Assembly: GCA_017858515.1 (NCBI GenBank)
Contig: JAFMBM010000020.1
Location: forward strand, 1 to 46,476
DNA length: 46,476 nucleotides
Direction of reading: 5' to 3'
Source of the DNA: Cryomorphaceae bacterium
GTDB lineage: Bacteria; Bacteroidota; Bacteroidia; Flavobacteriales; Schleiferiaceae
Shown here: positions 8,837 through 16,002 of the stretch, piece by piece
Layout of the letters: every line of letters starts with the position of its first letter
Numbering within the stretch: the stretch's first letter is position 1
Notes under the pieces: model-generated
Database searches by the model: none
Seen by the model: the letters and a program-made list of their open reading frames with translations, nothing else
Told to the model about the DNA's origin: nothing
Position numbers and translations under genes: made by a program

Positions 8837-9256
8837 ATGTATCCAGAAGATTTAATTAAACCCATGCGTCAAGAGCTTGTCCAACTTGGTTTTTCTGAAG
8901 CCAAGCAAGCAGCTGAGGTAGAAAAATATATTGCTGACGAGAATGCAACCACTCTAGTAGTAATCAATTCGGTATGTGGTTGCGCTGCAGCCAATGCCCG
9001 TCCTGCGGTACGCATGGCTTTACAAGCTTCCAAAAAGAAACCGATTAACTTGGTTACTTCCTTTGCGGGCAACGATGTTGAAGCAGTGAATAAAGCCCGC
9101 ACTATGATGGCTCCTTTTCCTCCTTCCTCTCCATCTATGGCCCTTTTTAGAAACGGTGAATTGGTTCATATGATCGAGCGCCACAATATTGAAGGTCGTC
9201 CAGCGCAGATGATTGCCGATAATTTGGTTCAAGCTTTTGAAGAATACTGCGACTAA
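8837..9256 (+). CDS. brxA: BrxA/BrxB (YphP/YqiW) family bacilliredoxin
   Basis: 139 aa, cytoplasmic. Thiol-disulfide protein of the DUF1094/YphP family, which in Bacillus removes bacillithiol from S-bacillithiolated proteins. The family CxC active site is seen as [12 protein letters not shown] with Cys47 and Cys49. The downstream block [15 protein letters not shown] and the [22 protein letters not shown] strand-turn are diagnostic. Length matches the family. The partner thiol in this organism cannot be told from the window. The stop codon overlaps the stop of convergent trhO by two bases. The choice between brxA and brxB is uncertain. Confidence 0.9.
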   Translation: MYPEDLIKPMRQELVQLGFSEAKQAAEVEKYIADENATTLVVINSVCGCAAANARPAVRMALQASKKKPINLVTSFAGNDVEAVNKARTMMAPFPPSSPSMALFRNGELVHMIERHNIEGRPAQMIADNLVQAFEEYCD

Positions 9257-10251
9257 ACTTCGCTTTTTCTGTGAAAAATGCGCCGTTTTCCTTCAAAGGG
9301 AGGCGGCGTTTTTCCTTCTTGACAGTCTGTACTGCAACAATGATTGTATTTCTCCGCACAATCGCTACACTGTATAAAAAGTAGATTGCATTGCTGGTTG
9401 GCACAGTTCACATGAGTGTCGCACTGCTGGCCACACTGATGGCAATGCGCAATTACATCCTCCGTTATCCGCTCACCTAAGCGATCGTCAAACACAAAAT
9501 TTTTACCCTTAAAGTGGTTGGGCAACTCTGCTTCTTTTATTTGTCTGAAGTAATCAATTATCCCTCCATGCAGTTGGTTGACATCTTCAAAACCATGGTG
9601 TTTTAGGTAAGCACTGGTTTTCTCACATCGTATACCTCCGGTGCAATAAAGCAATATCTTTTTATCTTTTTTGTCTTCTAACATTGAGAGCACTTCTGGA
9701 AGTTCATCTCTAAAAGTCTCTGCTTGTGGGAGAATGGCCTTTTCGAAATGCCCTACTTCACTTTCATAAAAATTGCGCATATCCACCACTACGGTGTCGG
9801 CTTTTTCCAATGCTTCATTCCATTCTTGAGCAGTGAGGTGCTTGCCCACATTGGTAACATCGTAATCGTCTTCGGTTAATCCATCAGCTACAATCTTGTC
9901 GCGCACCTTAATGGCGAGCTTGAGAAAACTAGGTGCCTTCTCCTCAACCGCATATTTTATCGGCATTTGGGAAAACTCCTTTCGATCATTCAATTGCTTG
10001 AAGAAAGCATCCCATTGGGGTTCGGGCACATTCATTTGAGCGTTGATTCCCTCTCGAGCAATATAGATTCTTCCAAGACAACCGAGTTGCTGCCATTCTC
10101 TGTAAAGGCTGTTTCGCAAATAAACAGGGTCTTCTATTAAAACATAACGATAAAAAGAAATGGTTTTGCGCTTAAATTTTTCTTGGTCTAAACGCTTGAT
10201 CAGGTCTTCTTTACCATACTTATTGGAAGGGTAAGGTCTATTGTTGTCCAT
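9253..10251 (-). CDS. trhO: tRNA uridine(34) hydroxylase TrhO (rhodanese-like, YceA)
   Basis: 332 aa. Oxygen-dependent formation of 5-hydroxyuridine at wobble U34 of tRNAs. The N-terminal UPF0176 domain has [17 protein letters not shown] and [11 protein letters not shown]. The central rhodanese domain carries the active-site Cys in [17 protein letters not shown]. The C-terminal Cys-rich zinc-binding tail has repeated CxxC pairs ([24 protein letters not shown]), as in the long Bacteroidota/proteobacterial forms. A TTG at 10260 could extend the frame by three codons, but the ATG at 10251 is chosen because the TTG lies inside a -7-like box. The gene is convergent with the bacilliredoxin gene and divergent from tdh. 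Confidence 0.93.
   Translation of the reverse strand: MDNNRPYPSNKYGKEDLIKRLDQEKFKRKTISFYRYVLIEDPVYLRNSLYREWQQLGCLGRIYIAREGINAQMNVPEPQWDAFFKQLNDRKEFSQMPIKYAVEEKAPSFLKLAIKVRDKIVADGLTEDDYDVTNVGKHLTAQEWNEALEKADTVVVDMRNFYESEVGHFEKAILPQAETFRDELPEVLSMLEDKKDKKILLYCTGGIRCEKTSAYLKHHGFEDVNQLHGGIIDYFRQIKEAELPNHFKGKNFVFDDRLGERITEDVIAHCHQCGQQCDTHVNCANQQCNLLFIQCSDCAEKYNHCCSTDCQEGKTPPPFEGKRRIFHRKSEV
9274..9313. terminator. Possible imperfect terminator hairpin within the 3' end of trhO
   Basis: AAAAATGCGCC (9274-9284) can pair imperfectly with GGCGGCGTTTTT (9302-9313). A T-run follows on the plus strand, which would end the bacilliredoxin transcript inside the convergent trhO coding region. The stem has mismatches, so this is tentative. 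Confidence 0.3.
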
Positions 10252-10257
10252 AGTTTG

Positions 10258-10265
10258 CAAATTTA
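10258..10265 (-). promoter_or_regulatory. Putative -7 box for trhO, near-leaderless
   Basis: The minus strand reads TAAATTTG, an exact TAnnTTTG match, ending 6 bp before the trhO ATG at 10251. The predicted transcript would start at or next to the ATG. No -33 TTG is evident. Confidence 0.4.
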
Positions 10266-10304
10266 CTTTTGACTAGGAATTATTTACTGAGATAAATCAG
10301 CCAA

Positions 10305-10312
10305 TATATTTG
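10305..10312 (+). promoter_or_regulatory. Putative -7 promoter box for the threonine dehydrogenase gene
   Basis: TATATTTG matches TAnnTTTG exactly and lies 20 bp before the ATG at 10333. The -33 position holds a TTTA rather than TTG. Confidence 0.45.
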
Positions 10313-10332
10313 CGCTTCAAACCCCCAATAGT

Positions 10333-11268
10333 ATGTCGAAGAAAATTCTTGTTTTAGGCGCATTAGGACAGATCGGAACAGATCTGGTAGATGCGTTGCG
10401 TTTGCGATTTGGTGCTGAATCTGTTATTGCCTCCGACATCAGAAGACCTGCGCATGCAGTGGAAGGAGTTTTCTTAGAGATCGATGCCAAAGATCGTGAA
10501 GCACTTAGAGCGGCTGTGGTACAGCACGGAATCACGGAGGTTTATCACTTGGTGGCCATGTTATCGGCTACGGCCGAGAAGTATCCGATTGCGGGTTGGG
10601 ATTTAAATATGATAAGCCTCTTCAATGTTTTGGAATTGGCGAAAGAAGGTTTATTGAAGAAGGTGTTTTGGCCAAGTTCGATTGCTGCTTTTGGTCCTAC
10701 CTCACCTAAAGATCCCTGTGGTCAGACAGTGGTGATGGATCCGGCAACAGTTTATGGTATTTCTAAGCTTTCAGGTGAACTCTGGTGTAGTTATTATTTC
10801 GAGAAGTTTGGGGTGGATGTGCGCTCCATTCGCTATCCAGGCTTAATTAGTTGGAAGGCTGAACCTGGAGGAGGAACTACAGATTATGCGGTAGACATTT
10901 TTCACAAGGCTTTGGCTCAGAATAAATACAGTTGCTACATCGCTGCAGAGAGCAGTTTGCCTATGATGTATATGGAAGATGCTATAGAATCTACCATAGG
11001 CATTATGGAGGCGAAGGCAGAGGATGTACGCATTAGAACTTCGTATAATATTGCTGCTTTTTGCGTGAATCCGAGAATACTGGCAGAGGAGATAAGAAAG
11101 CATCGTCCTGATTTTGAAATTAGCTATGATGTTGATTTTAGAGATGCCATCGCCCAAGGTTGGCCCGCTTCTATACTCGATGAAGAGGCTAGAGCGCATT
11201 GGGGCCATAATCCAAAGTTCGATCTTCCTAAAATGGTTGAAGAGATGCTCTCTCGCCTAGCTCAATAA
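10333..11268 (+). CDS. tdh: L-threonine 3-dehydrogenase, epimerase-like SDR type
   Basis: 311 aa. Extended SDR that oxidises L-threonine to 2-amino-3-ketobutyrate with NAD+. The Rossmann start reads ILVLGALGQIGTDL (GxxGxxG form). The catalytic Ser lies in KVFWPSSIAAFGPTSP, and Tyr/Lys in VYGISKLSGELW (YxxxK). YPGLISWKAEPGGGTTDYAV and MMYMEDAIESTI are characteristic of the short-chain Tdh found in Bacteroidota, Flavobacterium frigidimaris and trypanosomes, as opposed to zinc-dependent Tdh. No partner Kbl ligase gene is in the window. It is divergent from trhO and followed by a perfect bidirectional terminator. A related UDP-sugar epimerase is less likely given these motifs. Confidence 0.9.
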   Translation: MSKKILVLGALGQIGTDLVDALRLRFGAESVIASDIRRPAHAVEGVFLEIDAKDREALRAAVVQHGITEVYHLVAMLSATAEKYPIAGWDLNMISLFNVLELAKEGLLKKVFWPSSIAAFGPTSPKDPCGQTVVMDPATVYGISKLSGELWCSYYFEKFGVDVRSIRYPGLISWKAEPGGGTTDYAVDIFHKALAQNKYSCYIAAESSLPMMYMEDAIESTIGIMEAKAEDVRIRTSYNIAAFCVNPRILAEEIRKHRPDFEISYDVDFRDAIAQGWPASILDEEARAHWGHNPKFDLPKMVEEMLSRLAQ

Positions 11269-11365
11269 AGGAGCATTCATCGAAAAAATCAAAAGTGTTG
11301 TAGCCACAGAGGCAAACAAAAGAGGTCTCTCATTTTCTCTGCAACTAGCTTATTAAATGGTACTA

Positions 11366-11403
11366 AACAAGAAAGGCCTCGCATTCGCGAGGCCTTTCTT
11401 GTT
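11366..11403. terminator. Bidirectional terminator between tdh and the M16 pair
   Basis: A perfect 17-bp stem (11366-11382 with 11387-11403) encloses a 4-nt ATTC loop. AAGAAAGG on one side and CCTTTCTT on the other give T-rich tracts on both strands. It sits between convergent genes ending at 11268 (+) and 11420 (-). Confidence 0.85.
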
Positions 11404-11419
11404 GATCTGAATCTTATTC

Positions 11420-13486
11420 TTATTTGGTGAAAAGAGTGGCGTCTATCTTGCCATCTACTTTTGCATCTACCAACTTGAACTCCAAATTCATGGGCAATCC
11501 CACTGGAACAGAGATAATTTCAGGCATCATAATCCCGCCTTTATCTACATAGTTTTTATAGTCAATGTTCTGTACAATGGTCTCGCCTCCTTCAGAGGTA
11601 GAGCTTTCTTGACTTCTCAGCTTCAATCCACTTTCTGCGTCGAAGAAATCAATGCTTATTTCACCATTGTCATTAACCTCTAGCATATAAACCGTTTTAC
11701 CGCCGATCTCATCCATTCCAACCGCCTTGCAAACCACGCCATTCTTGGCATAGTTTAGTTCCTGTATCCATCCCATTTCTTTCTTTATCGCTGCCAATTG
11801 ATCTTCCGGAAGGGGAGTTTCCATGCCGTTCTGCATAAATTTAAAGTTGGCTTCGTTCTGTATGGTTTCAATCTTACCCATTGGCCCCATATCTTGAAGC
11901 TTATACACTTTGTTTGGGAAAGAGAAGACATCCCTGCTCTTAAGACTAATGCCCTGTATGCTAGCTTCTCTGCTCACCTCAAGGGTTTTGATTGACTGTA
12001 ACTTTTCAAGCCCACCCAATCCTTTGAAATAATTTGCCAAAATGCTTTCGGCATTTACACCGGCTGGCAATTCAATAGGAGCATCGGTAACATTTCCTTC
12101 AAAATCGTAATAGGTGATGGGCCCAAAGGCAGCCACTTTCTTAGAGAAGTCGGCGGATTTACCTACTATGGTAATTCTATATCCATCTGTACTTAAGTAT
12201 TTCTTGGCTACACGTAGTACATCTTCCTTGGTAACTGCAGCCAACTTTATTAGATAATTCTGATAGTAGTCTTCAGGTAAATTATAACGGTAGGTATTCA
12301 AGGCGAAGCTCGAAAGGGTAGAGGGGCGTTCTAAAGAACGTCCGAAGCTTCCTTTTAAAGATTCTTTTGCAGCGGCAAGCTCATCATCGCTTACCATTTC
12401 TGTAGAGATTTTATTGATCTCCATCAACAACTCAGTGATGCTGCTGTCCGTTACGTCGTTGCGAACTTCCGCTGTTGTACTTACCGTTCCTACGTATCGG
12501 TCGGTATTTATATTGCTATAAGCTCCATATGTGTAGGCTTTGTCTTCGCGAAGATTTTTGAATAAACGCCCAGACATTCCTCCTCCTAAAATCTGATTCA
12601 ATACTCTTACTGCCATATGATCTGCAGATTCAGGTTGAAGATTGATGGTATGCGTTACCTCAATTACCGATTGAACAGATGCGGGTCTGTTTACGATATG
12701 CACCGTATTCGTGCTGGTTGTCGCAGGAGCTGAAGGAATTTCAGTACTTAAAGTAGTTGTGCTTGTCCAATCATTGAAGTATTTCTTCACCAATTTCTTC
12801 GCTTCCTTCTTAGAGATATCTCCAACGATAGCGATATAGGTGTTTTCCGGACTTACCAATTGAGCGTACATATTCTTCACATCTTGAAGCTCAATTTGCT
12901 CTAAACTGGCTTGAGTCATTACTTGACCATAAGGATGATCTTTTCCAAAAAGTACAGCACTAACTAGATTACTCGATATAGCATCTGGATTTTCCTTCGA
13001 AGATTCCAATCCGCTTTCAGACTGCTTTTTCAATTTGTCGAAAGATTCTGATGGAAAACTTGGGTGTAGTACAACGTCAGCTAAAAGTGCAATTAACTCC
13101 TCTTTGTATTTGGAAAGTCCTGAGGAAAAAGCACTGGTAGTGCCCGTATTTAGATTAGCACCCATGAAGTCTATTTCTTCATCGAGTTGTTCTTTGGTGC
13201 GAGTGGTAGTACCTTCCGTTAGCATTTGTCCCATCATGTCCGCTACTCCTGCCTTTTCACCTTCGTTAATGGGTTTGCGATCCATGATAAGAGAATAGGT
13301 AACGCGAGGCAATTTCCGATCTGAAACAACAATCACTTTAAGGCCATTCTTCAGTTCGAAGGTCTCTGCAGTTCCAATCTTCAATTGACGTTCTGGAGCG
13401 GGTTTAGGGCGGATGCTACGGTCTAATTGACCAAAAGTTGAAAGACTAAGGCCAATAAAGGCCAAGGCGAATAATATCTTTTTCAT
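11420..13486 (-). CDS. M16 family peptidase-like, non-catalytic partner with C-terminal extra domain
   Basis: 688 aa with signal peptide (FALAFIGLSLSTFGQ). Residues 20-460 form two M16 half-domains: an N-terminal strand pattern KNGLKVIVVSDRKLPRVTYS and the family NLREDKAYTYGAYS segment. The zinc motif HxxEH is absent. The equivalent stretch reads AGVADMMGQMLTEG, so this subunit should not bind zinc and probably shapes the substrate chamber. The last about 220 residues form an additional beta-rich domain beginning AESILANYFKGLGGLEKL, resembling LolA/LppX-like lipid-binding folds that Bacteroidota fuse to insulinase-like proteins. It lies 27 bp downstream of the catalytic M16 gene, so a heterodimer is expected. 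Confidence 0.88.
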   Translation of the reverse strand: MKKILFALAFIGLSLSTFGQLDRSIRPKPAPERQLKIGTAETFELKNGLKVIVVSDRKLPRVTYSLIMDRKPINEGEKAGVADMMGQMLTEGTTTRTKEQLDEEIDFMGANLNTGTTSAFSSGLSKYKEELIALLADVVLHPSFPSESFDKLKKQSESGLESSKENPDAISSNLVSAVLFGKDHPYGQVMTQASLEQIELQDVKNMYAQLVSPENTYIAIVGDISKKEAKKLVKKYFNDWTSTTTLSTEIPSAPATTSTNTVHIVNRPASVQSVIEVTHTINLQPESADHMAVRVLNQILGGGMSGRLFKNLREDKAYTYGAYSNINTDRYVGTVSTTAEVRNDVTDSSITELLMEINKISTEMVSDDELAAAKESLKGSFGRSLERPSTLSSFALNTYRYNLPEDYYQNYLIKLAAVTKEDVLRVAKKYLSTDGYRITIVGKSADFSKKVAAFGPITYYDFEGNVTDAPIELPAGVNAESILANYFKGLGGLEKLQSIKTLEVSREASIQGISLKSRDVFSFPNKVYKLQDMGPMGKIETIQNEANFKFMQNGMETPLPEDQLAAIKKEMGWIQELNYAKNGVVCKAVGMDEIGGKTVYMLEVNDNGEISIDFFDAESGLKLRSQESSTSEGGETIVQNIDYKNYVDKGGIMMPEIISVPVGLPMNLEFKLVDAKVDGKIDATLFTK

Positions 13487-13513
13487 TTTCGTGGTATTCC
13501 TGTTGGATCTGAA

Positions 13514-14842
13514 TTAGAGACTTCCCGATTCCTGAGACTTAGGCAAGTATTTTAGTTTAACTAGATTGTCTTTGGTGAGATATTTTTGAGCAACGCGCTG
13601 AAGATCTGCAGCAGTGATTTTTCTGTATCGGTTGATCTCGGTATTGATGAGGTTGGCATCGCCATAATAAGTGTGGTAATCGGCTAAACTTTCCGCAATA
13701 CCGGCCATGCTTGAATTGCTGGATATAAAGCTACTCTCCAACTGATTCTGAAGCTTCTGAAATTCACGCTCTCCGATTGGCTCTGTTTTCAATCGCTCTA
13801 CTTCTGCCAATATGGTGGCTTCTACCTGATCTAGCTCAACGCCCTGATTGGCAATCGCCAAAGTGATTAAAATTCCGGAGGATTCCAGTTGGAAAGGAAA
13901 GGCAAAAACGGCTACGGCACTTTGTTCTTGGTCTACCATCTTCTTGTACAAACGAGAGCTCTCTCCTTGAGATAATACTTGTGCCAACATGGCCACAGCG
14001 TATGCATCTTCACTGGTTTGACCCGGCGTTCTGAAGCCCATAAAAATACCAGGAAGTTGAATGTTGTCGTACACCACATCTTCAATGCCCTCAGCCGGAA
14101 GAGCGGGAGTGGCAAAAGCAGGTTGAACCACCTCAGCTCCACGTGGAATATCGCCGAAATACTTGGCTACTAGTTCTTTTGCAGCAGCAGGATCAATATC
14201 ACCTGCAATAGATAAAGTGGCGTTGTTTGGAACGTAAAATTGCTTGTAAAAAGTAATAAACTCTTCCAACTTAGCTGCATTTAAGTCTTCCATGCTTCCA
14301 ATGGGTACCCATTCGTATACCGTATTAGAGAAAGCGCGCTTGAACATATTTTCAGAGAAAGAAGCGTAAGGCTGATTGTCAATTCTCAAACGCTTTTCTT
14401 CTTTCACTACTTCGCGCTGTGTCTCAACGCCATCATTGTCTATCTTGGCGTGCAGCATTCGCTCAGATTCTAACCAAAGACCCAACTCCAATTTATTACT
14501 TGGAAGAACTTCATAATAGAAAGTTCGATCTTGGCTAGTATTGGCATTCAAGGCACCTCCGTTGGCTTGAACAATTTCCATGTACTCACCGCGCTTAATG
14601 TTTTCACTTCCTTCAAACAAAAGGTGCTCAAAGAAATGGGCGAAGCCCGTTCTTCCAACCACCTCATTCTTAGAGCCAACATGGTAAAGAACGGTCACAG
14701 CTACTATAGGTGTGGTATGGTCTTCATGAAGAATTACGTGTAGCCCATTGTCTAGGGTGTATTCTTCAAATTGAATACTCTTTTGGGCCTGCATGGAGCT
14801 AAGGCCTAAAAGCAAAGAGCCAGCTAATAAAATATTTTTCAT
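13514..14842 (-). CDS. M16 zinc metallopeptidase, catalytic subunit
   Basis: 442 aa with signal peptide (LLAGSLLLGLSSMQAQ), so periplasmic. The inverted zinc motif HFFEH is at residues 69-73 in RTGFAHFFEHLLFEG, with the distal Glu ligand in VETQREVVKEEKR. YYEVLPSNKLELGLWLESERM and FYVPNNATLSIAGDID are typical of the pitrilysin/PqqL family. It degrades peptides of unknown origin in the cell envelope. It is the upstream gene of a pair with the HxxEH-less M16 protein, matching the alpha/beta arrangement of processing peptidases. A -7-like box lies about 36 bp upstream. Confidence 0.93.
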   Translation of the reverse strand: MKNILLAGSLLLGLSSMQAQKSIQFEEYTLDNGLHVILHEDHTTPIVAVTVLYHVGSKNEVVGRTGFAHFFEHLLFEGSENIKRGEYMEIVQANGGALNANTSQDRTFYYEVLPSNKLELGLWLESERMLHAKIDNDGVETQREVVKEEKRLRIDNQPYASFSENMFKRAFSNTVYEWVPIGSMEDLNAAKLEEFITFYKQFYVPNNATLSIAGDIDPAAAKELVAKYFGDIPRGAEVVQPAFATPALPAEGIEDVVYDNIQLPGIFMGFRTPGQTSEDAYAVAMLAQVLSQGESSRLYKKMVDQEQSAVAVFAFPFQLESSGILITLAIANQGVELDQVEATILAEVERLKTEPIGEREFQKLQNQLESSFISSNSSMAGIAESLADYHTYYGDANLINTEINRYRKITAADLQRVAQKYLTKDNLVKLKYLPKSQESGSL

Positions 14843-14877
14843 TTAATCGGATTTTATTCCAAATAACAGTTAAGCCC

Positions 14878-14885
14878 CAAATATA
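14878..14885 (-). promoter_or_regulatory. Putative -7 promoter box for the M16 operon
   Basis: The minus strand reads TATATTTG, an exact TAnnTTTG match, 35 bp before the ATG at 14842 in the divergent region shared with rsgA. No TTG is visible at -33. Confidence 0.4.
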
Positions 14886-14955
14886 CTTCGTTTGATTGCT
14901 ATTAAATTGCATAAGGAATTGTTAAAAGACCGTGAACACATACGACCTTTGCCAA

Positions 14956-15897
14956 ATGCGGGGTAAAGTGTTAAAATCAACGGGTAGCTGGTATATTGTT
15001 CGAGACGAAGCGAATAGAATTGTTGCTTGTCGATTGGCGGGGCATTTTAGAACCCGAAACATTAAAAACACCAATCCTATTTCTGTTGGAGATTGGGTTG
15101 ATTTTGAGGACGAAGCAGACAATAAAGGGTATATTATAGAATTAGAGAAACGCAAGAATTACATCATTCGTAAATCGGTAAATCTTTCTAAGCGCGCTCA
15201 TATTATTGCGGCCAATCTCGATCAGAGTTTTCTAATTATTGCTTTGGTTCCACCCAAAACTCAGTTGGGTTTTGTAGATCGTTTTTTAGCGACCTCCGAG
15301 GCCTACGATATTCCCACTCACATAATTGTAAACAAATGCGATTTGCATACTGATGAGGAAGAAGCAGACTTAGAATATGTGCAGGCAGTTTACGAAAGAG
15401 CGGGCTATCCTGTGCATATTGTAAGCACGCTAACAGGAGAAGGAATTGAAAACTTAAAGGCCATACTTAAAGGGCAAACTACATTGGTTTCGGGCAATTC
15501 AGGAGTAGGAAAGAGCAGTCTCATTAATGCACTCGATCCAGGTTTTACCCTCCGCACGAAAGAGGTTAGCAAGCAACATTTGCAAGGCCAGCATACCACT
15601 ACTTTCGCCGAACTCTTTGAACTTTCATTTGGAGCCGAGATTATCGATACCCCTGGTATTAAGAGTTTTGGTTTGTTGGATATGGAAAAAGAAGAAATCA
15701 GTGATTATTTTCCAGAGATTTTTGAACTCAGTAAAGAATGTAAGTTTCACAACTGTCTTCATTTAGAGGAACCGGGATGCGCCGTCGTTAAGGCCTACGA
15801 GGAAAATCAATTGGCTCCTAGTCGATATGAGAGCTACCGAAGAATGCTGGCATCCGAAGAAGACCAAGGTCCTTATAGACTAGATGAGTTCAACTGA
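14956..15897 (+). CDS. rsgA: Ribosome small-subunit GTPase RsgA
   Basis: 313 aa. Circularly permuted GTPase that tests 30S maturation and releases RbfA. An OB-fold N-terminus (GKVLKSTGSWYIVRDE) is followed by G4 VNKCD, then G1 GNSGVGKSSLINAL and G3 DTPGIKSFG, which is the permuted order that defines the family. The zinc knuckle is CKFHNCLHLEEPGC. A GTG at 14932 would add eight residues, but the ATG at 14956 matches the usual MxGxVxKSTGSWY start and is preferred. All motifs are complete. It is monocistronic, divergent from the M16 pair, and ends in TGA. Confidence 0.95.
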   Translation: MRGKVLKSTGSWYIVRDEANRIVACRLAGHFRTRNIKNTNPISVGDWVDFEDEADNKGYIIELEKRKNYIIRKSVNLSKRAHIIAANLDQSFLIIALVPPKTQLGFVDRFLATSEAYDIPTHIIVNKCDLHTDEEEADLEYVQAVYERAGYPVHIVSTLTGEGIENLKAILKGQTTLVSGNSGVGKSSLINALDPGFTLRTKEVSKQHLQGQHTTTFAELFELSFGAEIIDTPGIKSFGLLDMEKEEISDYFPEIFELSKECKFHNCLHLEEPGCAVVKAYEENQLAPSRYESYRRMLASEEDQGPYRLDEFN

Positions 15898-16002
15898 GGT
15901 TGAATTGTCATTTAATCTCAACATCTTTTTTCTAAACAAGAATATCAGGCTTTATCAGGGCCGTATTTGTATGGATGATTTCTCCTCCAAAAGCCGAAAG
16001 AA

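Noticed and set aside
15889-15904. Hairpin TTCAAC/GTTGAA as the rsgA terminator
   Set aside because: Only 6 bp of stem overlapping the stop codon and no T-run.
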